Shown here: positions 34,653 through 43,182 of the stretch, piece by piece | Layout of the letters: each line of letters opens with the position of its first letter | How positions within the stretch are numbered: position 1 is the stretch's first letter | Source: an uncultured Collinsella sp. | GTDB taxonomy: Bacteria; Actinomycetota; Coriobacteriia; Coriobacteriales; Coriobacteriaceae | Assembly (NCBI GenBank): GCA_959606065.1 | Contig: CAUHHV010000018.1 | Coordinates: 1 to 46,579, forward strand | Length of the DNA stretch: 46,579 bases | Reading direction: 5' to 3' | Program-made: the position numbers and the translations under genes | Notes under the pieces: model-generated | The model's input: the letters and a program-made list of their open reading frames with translations, nothing else | Database searches by the model: none | What the model was told of the DNA's origin: nothing

Positions 34653-35657
34653 ATGACTGTTACGTTCGAAGGTTACGAGCGCCGCGCTGACAAGATCAAC
34701 AAGTGCCTCGCCGACAACGGCATCGCCTCCCTCGAGGAAGCTCTGCAGATCTGCACCGACAAGGGCTTCAACCCGCGTGAGATCGTCAACAACACCCAGT
34801 CCATCGCCTTCCAGAACGCCGAGTGGGCCTACACCCTCGGTTGCGCTCTCGCTGTCAAGCGTGGCGCCAAGACCGCTTCTGAGGCTGCCGCCATCATCGG
34901 CGAGGGCATCCAGGCCTTCACCGTTCCCGGCTCCGTCGCCGAGGACCGCAAGGTCGGTCTGGGCCACGGCAACCTGGGCGCTATGCTGCTCTCCGACGAC
35001 ACCGAGTGCTTCGCCTTCCTGGCTGGCCACGAGTCCTTCGCTGCCGCTGAGGGCGCTATCGGCCTGGCTCTGAACGCCAACAAGGCTCGCAAGAAGCCGC
35101 TGCGCGTTATCCTCAACGGTCTGGGCAAGGACGCCGCTCAGATCATCGCCCGCATCAACGGCTTCACCTACGTGAAGACCCAGTTCGACTACTACACGGG
35201 CGAGCTCAAGGTCGTCGAGACCATCCCCTACTCCGATGGTCCCCGCGCTGCCGTTAACTGCTACGGCTCCGACGACGTCCGCGAGGGCGTTGCCATCATG
35301 TGGCACGAGAACGTCGACATCTCGATTACCGGTAACTCCACCAACCCCACGCGCTTCCAGCACCCCGTCGCTGGCACCTACAAGAAGGAGCGCCTCGAGG
35401 CTGGCAAGAAGTACTTCTCCGTCGCTTCTGGTGGCGGCACCGGCCGTACCCTGCACCCGGACAACATGGGCGCCGGCCCTGCCTCTTACGGCATGACCGA
35501 CACCATGGGCCGTATGCACTCCGACGCCCAGTTCGCCGGTTCTTCTTCCGTGCCTGCACACGTGGACATGATGGGTCTCATCGGCATGGGCAACAACCCC
35601 ATGGTCGGTGCCACCGTCGCCTGCGCTGTCGCCGTCGAGGAGGCCCTCAAGGCCTAA
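34653..35657 (+). CDS. GGGtGRT family protein
   Basis: The product is 334 residues with AAGGGAGG before the ATG. The name-giving motif SVASGGGTGRTLHPDN lies near residue 260. Other conserved-looking blocks are VGLGHGNLGAMLLSDDTECF, FLAGHESFAAAEGAIG and MGLIGMGNNPMVGATVA. The family is widespread in anaerobes and has no established biochemical role. It forms a two-gene operon with the scaffold-like protein before it and ends in a strong terminator. Strong codon bias suggests abundance. Confidence 0.9.
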   Translation: MTVTFEGYERRADKINKCLADNGIASLEEALQICTDKGFNPREIVNNTQSIAFQNAEWAYTLGCALAVKRGAKTASEAAAIIGEGIQAFTVPGSVAEDRKVGLGHGNLGAMLLSDDTECFAFLAGHESFAAAEGAIGLALNANKARKKPLRVILNGLGKDAAQIIARINGFTYVKTQFDYYTGELKVVETIPYSDGPRAAVNCYGSDDVREGVAIMWHENVDISITGNSTNPTRFQHPVAGTYKKERLEAGKKYFSVASGGGTGRTLHPDNMGAGPASYGMTDTMGRMHSDAQFAGSSSVPAHVDMMGLIGMGNNPMVGATVACAVAVEEALKA

Positions 35658-35691
35658 TCGCGCCCGCGCGATGCTCATATAGTTGAGCTTT

Positions 35692-35725
35692 AGAGCCGCT
35701 ACCTTTTAAGGTGGCGGCTCTTTTT
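35692..35725 (+). terminator. Terminator of the scaffold/GGGtGRT operon
   Basis: AGAGCCGCTACCTT pairs with AAGGTGGCGGCTCT across TT (one T-G pair), followed by TTTTT. Confidence 0.9.
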
Positions 35726-35913
35726 GTTTGCACTGTCGCAGGGTAGCTAATGCCGATATATCAGTTGTGGCGAAATACGAGGTGTGATGAGATGGAGCGT
35801 CAGAGCGTCCATGACGCCCACCTGCCATATGTGCCCTTTACCGATTTGCCGAGTCTTTCCGGACCCATTGCCAATCGCCCATGCGACAATGCGCCGGACG
35901 AGAAAGGAATCCG

Positions 35914-37440
35914 ATGGAATCGACTGATGTACTGGTAATTGGATCTGGCATTGCGGGCCTTTGCGCCGCCATCGAAGCGGCGCGCACGGGCGCAACCGTC
36001 GCTGTGGCAAGCGCCGGTAAGACTATGAGTGGATCGAGCTTCTTCCCCGGAACCTGGGGCCTGGGGCTTATCGGACCCGTTAACGAAGACGACGAACAAG
36101 ACCTCATCGACACCATCCAGACCGTTGGTGGCGGCGTCGCCGACCCCGAGCTTGTCCAGACGTTTGTCCACGGCATTCCCCAGGCAATTGAATGGCTCGA
36201 GCAAGACCTGAGCGTTGAGCTCCAGCGTCCGCAAAGCGCTGAGAGCGCTCGGCAAAAGCAGTTTATCCCCTGCTTTGACCACAAGACGCGCATGTGGCGC
36301 GGCCTCACCCGCAAACCCCTTGAGGACGCTCTGACAGCCCGGATCGAGTCGCTCGGCATTCGCCTGCTCCCCCGCCATGAGCTTATCGACCTTGTTGAGG
36401 ACACGAACGGCAGAATAACCGGAACCGTGCTCTACGACCTCACCGAAAATCGAATCGTGCCCTTTGCCGCCAAGGCCACGATCATCGCAGCCGGTGGCAC
36501 AAGCGGCCTGTTCGAGCGCAGCCTTACGTCGGCTGATGTGCTCAGCTCCTCGCAGGCCATCGCGCTGGCGCACGGCGCAACACTTACTAATATAGAGTTC
36601 ATGCAGATGATGCCCGGTTTCATCGAGCCCAAGCGCAACCTGGTCTTCAACGAGAAAACCTGGCGCTACGTACATGTAGACCAGCCGGTAGATATTGCCG
36701 ACGACAAGCTGGACGACCTGCTTGAGCAACGCTCCGGATACGGTCCCTTCACTTCGCGCCTGGCTTCCAGCGCCATCGATCTCGTCATCGATCAGGCAGG
36801 TGTCGAAGGCCTGGCACTCCACTACGACTTTCCCCGCGAGGATGTCCCAGAGTTTGTGCAGACCTTTGCCACCTGGCTGCAAGACGAGCACGGCATCGCC
36901 CCGACTGACGAGATGCGCGTTGCGATGTATGCCCACGCCGCTAACGGCGGCATCAAGATCGATAAGACCGCGCAAACGGGCGTTGAGGGCCTCTACGCTT
37001 GCGGCGAGGCGACAGGCGGCATGCACGGCGCCGACCGCATTGGTGGCTTGTCAAGCGCCAACGGCATCGTGTTCGGGCGCATCGCAGGCGCATCGGCAGC
37101 CCAAGCAGCACAGAAAGAGCCCGAGACAGCCCTGAAGGCGGATATCGCCCTCCCCCAGTACGGCATAGCCGCAACAGATGCCGAACGCCTGACACACAGC
37201 CTAAGGCACACGATGAGCACCTATTGCATGATCAACAGGACCGAAACAGGCCTATCCGAGGCACTACACGAGCTTGAAAACATTCAAGATGATGCCACAG
37301 CTCTAAATAAGCCGCATGCCAACGACAGCGAAATCGCTGCGCTCGCCCGCATACAGTCGCAGATTCAACTAGCACAGGAAATGGTCAAAGCCATGCGCAA
37401 CCGAACCGAAAGCCTGGGCTCGCACTATCGAGCGAATTAA
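35914..37440 (+). CDS. FAD-dependent oxidoreductase (fumarate reductase / NadB-like flavoprotein)
   Basis: The product is 508 residues from ATG 35914, with AAAGGAATCC upstream. The N-terminal FAD motif is DVLVIGSGIAGLCAAIEAA (GxGxxG). Further blocks are ATIIAAGGTSGLFE, IEFMQMMPGFIEP and the FRD/NadB signature AANGGIKIDKTAQTGVEGLY, followed by GEATGGMHGADRIGGLSSAN. No Tat or Sec signal and no haem domain are seen, so it is cytosolic. It lacks linked sdhB/frdB or nadA/nadC partners. Substrate is therefore open: fumarate, aspartate, or another enoate. Confidence 0.75.
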   Translation: MESTDVLVIGSGIAGLCAAIEAARTGATVAVASAGKTMSGSSFFPGTWGLGLIGPVNEDDEQDLIDTIQTVGGGVADPELVQTFVHGIPQAIEWLEQDLSVELQRPQSAESARQKQFIPCFDHKTRMWRGLTRKPLEDALTARIESLGIRLLPRHELIDLVEDTNGRITGTVLYDLTENRIVPFAAKATIIAAGGTSGLFERSLTSADVLSSSQAIALAHGATLTNIEFMQMMPGFIEPKRNLVFNEKTWRYVHVDQPVDIADDKLDDLLEQRSGYGPFTSRLASSAIDLVIDQAGVEGLALHYDFPREDVPEFVQTFATWLQDEHGIAPTDEMRVAMYAHAANGGIKIDKTAQTGVEGLYACGEATGGMHGADRIGGLSSANGIVFGRIAGASAAQAAQKEPETALKADIALPQYGIAATDAERLTHSLRHTMSTYCMINRTETGLSEALHELENIQDDATALNKPHANDSEIAALARIQSQIQLAQEMVKAMRNRTESLGSHYRAN

Positions 37441-37482
37441 ACTGGACACCTATCTAAAGCAGAACACAACTAATCGATATCT

Positions 37483-37518
37483 ATGGGCCCCGTGAGCTCG
37501 AAGTGGCACGGGGCCCAT
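37483..37518. terminator. Strong stem-loop after the flavoprotein gene
   Basis: ATGGGCCCCGTG (37483-37494) pairs perfectly with CACGGGGCCCAT (37507-37518). No T-run follows on either strand, so it may protect the 3' end or act with Rho rather than be an intrinsic terminator. Confidence 0.45.
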
Positions 37519-37601
37519 TCGTGTCCGCACGGCAGCGTATCCTTATTCCGAATACAGAGCGTGCAAAGCCTGCATAGACAATAGACCAGCGAGGAGGAGA
37601 T

Positions 37602-38462
37602 ATGGACAGTAGAGATATCGAGAAGTGGCGTGTCAAACTTGATAGCTACGCCAATGTGGAAGACGGCGTTGAGTATTGGCTCGCACGCGATTTAATGGAA
37701 CCCATGGGATACACTCGATGGGAGAACTTCGCCGAAGTTGTTAAGAGGGCAAAAGTCTCGTGCGAAACAAATAAAACTCCAGTTGATTCCCATTTTCGTG
37801 ACACCACGAAAATGGTAACTGCCGGTGTCGCCGCTCGTGCGGTTAAAGACTACAAGCTTACGCGCTATGCATGCTATTTAATCGCCCAGAACGGAGATTC
37901 AAACAAGCCAGAGATTGCACTCGCCCAAGCATACTTTGCCGTGCAGACGCGCCGCCAAGAGCTCATAGAGCAGCGCTTCGCAGAGATTCAGCGCTTACAG
38001 GCGCGCCACTCGCTATCCGATTCAGAGAAACAGCTCTCGGGTATTGCATTCAAACGCGGCGTGGACTCCAAAGGATTCGCGATCATCAAGTCGAAGGGCG
38101 ATGAAGCGTTATTCGGCGGCAGAAGCACGGCGGAAATGAAGCAGCAGCTCGGCATACCCAAGAGCGCGGCATTGGCGGACAGGTTAGCCGATGTCCTCAT
38201 CAAAGCAAAGGACCTTACGAACTCGATGACGGCCTTCAACGCCGAGGAACACGACCTGTACGGTCTGGACAAGATCAAGCAAGAGCACGTCGAGAACAAC
38301 ACAAGCGTGCGTGGCAGCCTCATCGACCGCGGAATTGTACCCGAGAACCTACCGCCTGCCGAAGATACAAAGAAGCTCGAACGTCGCGTGAAAGAAGACG
38401 AGAAAAAGCTCAAGGAGGGTACAGACGGATTCACCGACCCCCAGGGCAGGCTCGACTTGTAA
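37602..38462 (+). CDS. dinD: DinD-like DNA-damage-inducible protein (BRO-N family)
   Basis: The product is 286 residues. ATG at 37602 has AGGAGGAG upstream. EYWLARDLMEPMGYTRWENF is the BRO-N start, followed by YKLTRYACYLIAQNGDSNKP and FAIIKSKGDEALFGG, all characteristic of DinD. In Escherichia coli DinD restrains RecA activity and is SOS-induced. I see no obvious LexA-type palindrome in the 160 bp upstream. Alone between a flavoprotein and tRNAs, it may have been acquired. Confidence 0.85.
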   Translation: MDSRDIEKWRVKLDSYANVEDGVEYWLARDLMEPMGYTRWENFAEVVKRAKVSCETNKTPVDSHFRDTTKMVTAGVAARAVKDYKLTRYACYLIAQNGDSNKPEIALAQAYFAVQTRRQELIEQRFAEIQRLQARHSLSDSEKQLSGIAFKRGVDSKGFAIIKSKGDEALFGGRSTAEMKQQLGIPKSAALADRLADVLIKAKDLTNSMTAFNAEEHDLYGLDKIKQEHVENNTSVRGSLIDRGIVPENLPPAEDTKKLERRVKEDEKKLKEGTDGFTDPQGRLDL

Positions 38463-38501
38463 AGCGTCTGTGCCCTTACGGGTTCGGCCTCATGCGAGGT
38501 T

Positions 38502-38536
38502 AATAAAAAAGACGGCCAACCGAAGTTGACCGTCTT
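38502..38536 (-). terminator. Terminator of the tRNA operon
   Basis: On the minus strand, AAGACGGTCAAC-TTCG-GTTGGCCGTCTT forms a 12-bp stem with a stable TTCG loop, followed by a T-rich run. It lies just downstream of the last tRNA-Lys. Confidence 0.9.
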
Positions 38537-38545
38537 AACAATCTT

Positions 38546-38621
38546 TGGTGGGCCGTCAGGGGGTCGAACCCTGGACCTTGGGATTAAGAGTCCCCTGCTC
38601 TACCAACTGAGCTAACGACCC
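38546..38621 (-). tRNA. tRNA-Lys(CTT), copy 2
   Basis: This is a 76-nt cloverleaf on the minus strand: acceptor GGGTCGT…, D-arm TAGCTCAGTTGGTAGAGC, anticodon loop CTCTTAA (anticodon CTT), T-arm GGTTCGAACCC and encoded CCA. It is identical to the copy at 38,665. It is last in the His-Lys-Lys order. Confidence 0.96.
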
Positions 38622-38625
38622 AAAG

Positions 38626-38651
38626 CTAAAGTCCGTGGTGGCGGACTTTAG
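38626..38651. other. Perfect 10-bp hairpin between the two tRNA-Lys genes
   Basis: CTAAAGTCCG (38626-38635) and CGGACTTTAG (38642-38651) with loop TGGTGG. No T-run follows. It is probably an RNA-processing or spacer hairpin in the precursor transcript. Confidence 0.55.
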
Positions 38652-38664
38652 AGGAGATATCGTG

Positions 38665-38740
38665 TGGTGGGCCGTCAGGGGGTCGAACCCTGGACCTTGG
38701 GATTAAGAGTCCCCTGCTCTACCAACTGAGCTAACGACCC
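38665..38740 (-). tRNA. tRNA-Lys(CTT), copy 1
   Basis: This is a second identical 76-nt tRNA-Lys with CTT anticodon and encoded CCA on the minus strand. Tandem identical copies suggest recent duplication or gene conversion, raising dosage of the AAG-decoding tRNA, in line with the AAG-rich codon use of the highly expressed genes here. Confidence 0.96.
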
Positions 38741-38762
38741 GATATCGACACGAAGCAAGAAC

Positions 38763-38840
38763 TGGGGTGGGTAAAGGGACTCGAACCCTCGACCTACGGG
38801 ACCACAACCCGTCGCTCTAGCCAACTGAGCTACACCCACC
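38763..38840 (-). tRNA. tRNA-His(GTG)
   Basis: The minus strand encodes 78 nt including an extra 5' G (-1) opposite discriminator C, a hallmark of tRNA-His. Anticodon loop is TTGTGGT (anticodon GTG), T-arm is GGTTCGAGTCC and CCA is encoded. It is first in the tRNA operon. Confidence 0.95.
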
Positions 38841-38866
38841 GTGTCCTGTGCGCTTCGCGCTCGACT

Positions 38867-38895
38867 ATTATTGCAAGGAACGCCACGCGATGCAA
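38867..38895 (-). promoter_or_regulatory. tRNA operon promoter
   Basis: On the minus strand, TTGCAT (38895-38890), a 17-bp spacer and AATAAT (38872-38867) lie 27 bp upstream of tRNA-His. Confidence 0.65.
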
Positions 38896-39003
38896 GCCCC
38901 AATTTTCAAGAATTTTGAAAAGAGTTTTTCGAGCCCGTTTCGAGCAAATCCCACCGGTTCCATAGGAGTAAACTTGCTCCACCCAATGCTCGAAAGGATA
39001 GGC

Positions 39004-40185
39004 ATGAAAGAACTCTCCAACCGCACGGCGGCGTTTACCGATTCGGTCATCCGCCGCATGACGCGCATCTCCAACAAGTATGGTGCCGTCAACCTGTCGC
39101 AGGGCTTCCCCGATTTCGATCCCCCGGCGCAGCTGCTCGATAGCCTCAGCACCATTGCCACCGACCCCAAGCCGCTTTACCACCAGTACTCCATCACCTG
39201 GGGCTCCCAGGCCATGCGCGAGGCGCTTGCCGCCAAGCAGGAGCACTTTATGGGCATGCCGATCAACCCCAACGAGAACATCGTGGTCACCTGCGGCTCC
39301 ACCGAGGCCATGATGGCCGCCATGATGACGGTCACGAACCCCGGCGACAAGGTCGTCATCTTCTCGCCATTCTACGAGAACTACGGCGCCGACACGATCC
39401 TTTCGGGTGCGGAGCCTATCTACGTGCCGCTCAACCCGCCCACCTTTGACTTTGACCGTGAGGTCCTGGAGGCGGCCTTCCGCGACAACGATCCCAAGGC
39501 GATCGTTCTATGCAACCCGTCCAACCCCTGCGGCAAGGTCTTTACCCGCGAGGAGCTCACCCTTATCGCCGACCTGTGCAAAAAGTATGACGCCTACTGC
39601 ATCACCGACGAGGTCTACGAGCACATCGTCTACGCGCCCCACGAGCACGTGTACATGGCCACGCTGCCCGGCATGTTTGAGCGCACCATCAGCTGCAGCT
39701 CGCTATCCAAGACCTACTCCATCACCGGCTGGCGCCTGGGCTACACCATCGCTCCTGCCGAAATCACCGAGCGCATCAAAAAGGTTCACGACTTCCTCAC
39801 CGTGGGCGCCGCCGCTCCCCTGCAAGAGGCCGTCGTCACCGCCCTCAACTTCGACGACAGCTATTACCAGGAGGTCCTCGACCTCTACACCGCCAAGCGC
39901 GACCTATTCTGTCAGGGACTCGACAGCATCGGACTCACGCACAACGTGCCGCAGGGCGCCTACTACGTGATGATGGATATCTCGGAGTTTGGCTATAACA
40001 GCGACCTCGACTTCTGCGAGGATTTGGCCTCCAAGGTGGGCGTGGGCGCCGTGCCCGGCTCGAGCTTCTTCCGCGAGCCCGTCAACCATCTGATTCGTTT
40101 CCACTTTGCCAAACGAGACGAGACGCTTAACGCGGCACTGGAGAACCTCAAGTCTCTGCGTGATAAAATCGAACCGCGCGGGTAA
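39004..40185 (+). CDS. PLP-dependent class I/II aminotransferase
   Basis: The product is 393 residues from ATG 39004, with GAAAGGAT upstream; upstream in-frame codons overlap the tRNA promoter. KYGAVNLSQGFPDFDPP, ITWGSQAMREALA, CNPSNPCGKVF and the PLP-Lys block SSLSKTYSITGWRLGY place it among aspartate/aromatic-type fold-I aminotransferases (subgroup Ib-gamma-like). The substrate is not certain: aspartate, glutamine-keto-acid or aromatic. It is monocistronic, with a terminator directly after it. Confidence 0.88.
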   Translation: MKELSNRTAAFTDSVIRRMTRISNKYGAVNLSQGFPDFDPPAQLLDSLSTIATDPKPLYHQYSITWGSQAMREALAAKQEHFMGMPINPNENIVVTCGSTEAMMAAMMTVTNPGDKVVIFSPFYENYGADTILSGAEPIYVPLNPPTFDFDREVLEAAFRDNDPKAIVLCNPSNPCGKVFTREELTLIADLCKKYDAYCITDEVYEHIVYAPHEHVYMATLPGMFERTISCSSLSKTYSITGWRLGYTIAPAEITERIKKVHDFLTVGAAAPLQEAVVTALNFDDSYYQEVLDLYTAKRDLFCQGLDSIGLTHNVPQGAYYVMMDISEFGYNSDLDFCEDLASKVGVGAVPGSSFFREPVNHLIRFHFAKRDETLNAALENLKSLRDKIEPRG

Positions 40186-40210
40186 GGACGGTCAGTAACT
40201 AAAGGCACTA

Positions 40211-40251
40211 AAGAAACCTCGTGAACCCGTTGGGCCACGAGGTTTCTTTTT
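40211..40251 (+). terminator. Terminator after the aminotransferase gene
   Basis: AAGAAACCTCGTG (40211-40223) pairs with CACGAGGTTTCTT (40236-40248), followed by TTTTT. Confidence 0.92.
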
Positions 40252-40322
40252 ATAGCGACCTCATTTATTTTTTTGAGCGCTATACTTTAGTCACGGAGCA
40301 ACTCGTCCCAGAGAGGAATACT

Positions 40323-41210
40323 ATGGCAGAGCAGCTTATCGGAGCGCTCGAGGCCGGTGGCACCAAGATGGTCTGCGCCACGGGCTATGCGGACGGTACG
40401 GTCCTAAAGCGCGAGCAGATCGCGACCACGACCCCGCAGGAGACCGTCGAGGCCGTCAACGCATGGTTTGCAGACAAGGGCATCTCCGCCCTGGGCATCG
40501 GCGCCTTTGGCCCCACCGCGGTCAACCCCGCCTCGCCCCAATACGGCAAGATCCTGGAGACGCCCAAGACCGCATGGCGCTACTTTGACCTGCTGGGCAC
40601 CATCCAAAACGAGCTCAACGTCCCCTGCGGCTACGACACCGACGTCAACGTCGCCTGCCTCGGCGAGGTCACCTTTGGTTGCGCCCAGGGCCTCACTGAC
40701 GTTGTCTACCTGACCATCGGCACCGGCGTGGGCGCCGGCGTGCTCTCGGGCGGTCAGCTCGTCCACGGCATGATGCACCCCGAGGCCGGTCACATCCTGG
40801 TCACACGCGACCCGCGTGACACCATCGGCGAGCACAGTGCCTGCCCCTTCCATGACAACTGCCTGGAGGGCCTCATCGCCGGTCCCGGCGTCAAAAAGCG
40901 CTGGGATGGCAAGAGCGCCGGAGACATGGCCGATGACCCGGAGGCCATGGATCTGCTCGCGGGCTATCTGGCACAGGCGCTCATGACCTACACGCTGTGC
41001 TACGCACCGCAAAAGATCATCATCGGCGGCGGCGTGGCCGACCACACCCCCATTGTGCCGCTCGCACGCAAAAAGTGCGCCGAGATGCTCAACGGCTATA
41101 TCGTCACGCCCGAGGTCAACGACATCGATTCCTATATTGTCAACAACAGCCTCGAGGGCAAGCAGGGCATCATGGGCTGCCTGGCCCTGGGCGCACAGGC
41201 GCTTCAGTAG
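40323..41210 (+). CDS. ROK-family sugar kinase (fructokinase-like)
   Basis: The product is 295 residues from ATG 40323, with GAGAGGAA upstream. ATP-binding GALEAGGTKMVCA and YLTIGTGVGAGVLSGG are ROK signatures. The zinc motif is EHSACPFHDNCLEGLIAGPG (HxCxxHxxC), followed by the general acid region. The overall length fits bacterial ROK fructokinases (ScrK/GmuE type). It phosphorylates a hexose, most likely fructose or mannose. It is monocistronic, with a possible -10 TATACT at 40281-40286. Confidence 0.87.
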   Translation: MAEQLIGALEAGGTKMVCATGYADGTVLKREQIATTTPQETVEAVNAWFADKGISALGIGAFGPTAVNPASPQYGKILETPKTAWRYFDLLGTIQNELNVPCGYDTDVNVACLGEVTFGCAQGLTDVVYLTIGTGVGAGVLSGGQLVHGMMHPEAGHILVTRDPRDTIGEHSACPFHDNCLEGLIAGPGVKKRWDGKSAGDMADDPEAMDLLAGYLAQALMTYTLCYAPQKIIIGGGVADHTPIVPLARKKCAEMLNGYIVTPEVNDIDSYIVNNSLEGKQGIMGCLALGAQALQ

Positions 41211-41299
41211 CAGACGCACCCACAGGGCGTGGCGCGCTCGGCAAATCCGACCTACGGAACGACGCCACCACGCCCCATATAAGCCCTCAAATAAAAAAG

Positions 41300-41339
41300 G
41301 CCGCCTAGGACCAAACAATACGTCCTAGGCGGCTTTTTT
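41300..41339. terminator. Convergent terminator shared by ROK kinase and VanZ-like genes
   Basis: GCCGCCTAGGAC (41300-41311) pairs with GTCCTAGGCGGC (41322-41333). T6 follows on the plus side and A6 precedes on the minus side. The stem overlaps the last codons and stop of the VanZ-like gene. Confidence 0.9.
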
Positions 41340-41774
41340 GGCGCACATCAGCCACCGTAAGAGATATCGGAGCACAACGCCCGTTGCCGCTCCACAGCAG
41401 TCGATCATCACATCGGTGATCATGCCAGCGCGTCCCGGCACAAAGAGCTGAATCGTCTCGTCGATCGAAGGAATCAGCAGCAGGAACACCGCCGTGGGCA
41501 GCAGCACGTCAAAGGTGCGCCGGCCCTCAAAATCAAAGGCATGCGTTGCCAGGATGCCGAGCACCATATACTCGGTAAAATGCGCGCACTTGCGAACAAC
41601 AAAGTTGGTCACCCATTCATATGGAAGTCCCACGCCGTGCAGGAAACCGCGGATAGCTTCCATGACCGTTAGGCTCAGCGAGCCCGACCCCGAGCCGGGA
41701 ACCAGCGAATTGCCCCAGATCAAGAGCGCCATCAGGCAGGTTACAACCGCCCATTTTCGATTGATCTTAACCAT
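41325..41774 (-). CDS. VanZ-like family membrane protein
   Basis: The product is 149 residues with about four transmembrane segments. NFVVRKCAHFTEYMVLGIL and FVPGRAGMITDVMIDCCGAA match the VanZ-like family core (R-K-x-x-H-F-x-E-Y and the late G-R-x-x-x-x-D-V). The VanZ prototype confers low-level teicoplanin resistance, but most homologues have no proven role. It is 7 nt downstream of the acidic membrane protein gene and is probably co-transcribed. Its 3' end is built into a terminator stem. Confidence 0.82.
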   Translation of the reverse strand: MVKINRKWAVVTCLMALLIWGNSLVPGSGSGSLSLTVMEAIRGFLHGVGLPYEWVTNFVVRKCAHFTEYMVLGILATHAFDFEGRRTFDVLLPTAVFLLLIPSIDETIQLFVPGRAGMITDVMIDCCGAATGVVLRYLLRWLMCAKKAA

Positions 41775-41781
41775 GCAGAAG

Positions 41782-43182
41782 TTATGCCTCCGCGCGGAGC
41801 GGCGCGAAGCTGGCGGTACCGCCCTCGATAACGCTCAGATAGGCACGGCCCGTACGCTTGGCAGTTGAGGACTGCAGGCGCTCGATCTCTTCCTCGAGGA
41901 TCTGATTGACGCGCTCGTGACGACGGTTTTCCATAATGCCGGCGGCAATAGCCTCGGCCCGCTCGATGCTCTCGCGCGAGATACGGGCAGTATCCTCGGG
42001 GAACACAGCGCTGTGACGGCCGACATAGGCGGGGGCAGCAGGCTGAGGGGCAGCGACGGGAGCGGGGGCTGCAACAGGAGCAGGCTCGTCAATCTCATCC
42101 AGAATCGCGGTGGCGGCGGCCCACATGTCCTCGTGGCCCGAGTAATCGGCCATGGGAACATCAACCTCGAGCGAGGCGTCCGGAAGGTCGCCGGTGTCGA
42201 TGCGATCTTGGGCATCAATCGATGCGGTGATGGCTGCAGGCTCATCGAGGTCATCGAGATCGATGTCCGTGGCACCGGAGATGATAGGCATGCTGGCGAG
42301 GTTTGCATTGTACGGCGCAGCCTCAGCCGCCTGCTGCTGGGCAGGAGCGCCCCAAAGCGAGCTCTCGGCGGCACGGCGGGCGGCAACGGCCTCCTCGTCC
42401 GCGGTCATGGCTTCATCAACGTACGAATTATCGGCAAAAGCGTTCGCGTCCGACGAGGTAGCGCTGTAGGCGTTATTGGATGCCGCGTTGGCAACGAGTG
42501 CCACGAAAGCCGCCGTGCTGCCCGCAGGGGCGGCCTGGGAACCAGACACGGCGCGTGCCGCGGCGGCGATGTCGTCGCGATTGAAGGAGCCGGTCTGCCC
42601 GCCGTTGGTGAGCTCGTCGATGGCGACTTGATAGACGTCGCGCGAGTGTGCAGGGTCGCAGCTCACCGGCGAATCGTCGTCGAGCATACTGTCGATCATG
42701 GACCAAGCCTCGGCCTCGTCCATAGCATCTGCAGCTCGAGCGATGGTAGGGACACCATCATCGGCATAACGGCGCTGGAACGCACCAGTCAGGCCGGAAA
42801 GGAATGCCGAGGTAGACTGCTCCGCCTGAGCCTGAGAAGCAGAAGCCGCAGCGTAAGGAGTCGCATCCTGCTGCTGAGCTGGAATCGAGGCGGTCTTGAA
42901 CTCGCTTTGATGCTGATTGAGATTGGCGGCACCGCCCATGGCATCGGGCTGGAACAGACGCTCTTCACGCTGCGCACGATACTCGGAGATACCCAGCGAG
43001 GCGGCATAGATACCCACGCCCGCCACCGCGCCCACGGCGAAGGGAACCGCACCCGCCACGACTGTCTCGTTCACAGACGAAAACGGCAGCGTCGCGGCAT
43101 ACATAACCACGGGAGCGGCAAGGCCGATCCCGCACGAAAGTCCGGCAAGGACTGCTCGTTGTGTTGCATCAGAAGAAGCCAT
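41782..43182 (-). CDS. Predicted bitopic/double-spanning membrane protein with long acidic cytosolic region
   Basis: The product is 466 residues. ATG at 43182 has GGGGAGAG upstream and is preferred to 43209. Two hydrophobic segments (about residues 10-32 and 40-65, e.g. AVLAGLSCGIGLAAPVVMYA) are followed by a long, Ala/Asp/Glu-rich, probably disordered region. A short conserved-looking C-terminal segment with a helical heptad-like stretch (RHERVNQILEEEIERLQSS) follows. I recognise no catalytic domain. Location before a VanZ-like gene suggests an envelope role, an inference only. Confidence 0.72.
   Translation of the reverse strand: MASSDATQRAVLAGLSCGIGLAAPVVMYAATLPFSSVNETVVAGAVPFAVGAVAGVGIYAASLGISEYRAQREERLFQPDAMGGAANLNQHQSEFKTASIPAQQQDATPYAAASASQAQAEQSTSAFLSGLTGAFQRRYADDGVPTIARAADAMDEAEAWSMIDSMLDDDSPVSCDPAHSRDVYQVAIDELTNGGQTGSFNRDDIAAAARAVSGSQAAPAGSTAAFVALVANAASNNAYSATSSDANAFADNSYVDEAMTADEEAVAARRAAESSLWGAPAQQQAAEAAPYNANLASMPIISGATDIDLDDLDEPAAITASIDAQDRIDTGDLPDASLEVDVPMADYSGHEDMWAAATAILDEIDEPAPVAAPAPVAAPQPAAPAYVGRHSAVFPEDTARISRESIERAEAIAAGIMENRRHERVNQILEEEIERLQSSTAKRTGRAYLSVIEGGTASFAPLRAEA

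Noticed and set aside
33909..35678. 589-codon minus-strand frame opposite the GGGtGRT operon
   Set aside because: It is an antisense shadow caused by strong codon bias in the two plus-strand genes, which have good ribosome-binding sites and known families.
37560..37601. LexA/SOS box before dinD
   Set aside because: No palindrome resembling known Gram-positive or actinobacterial LexA sites was found upstream of the start codon.
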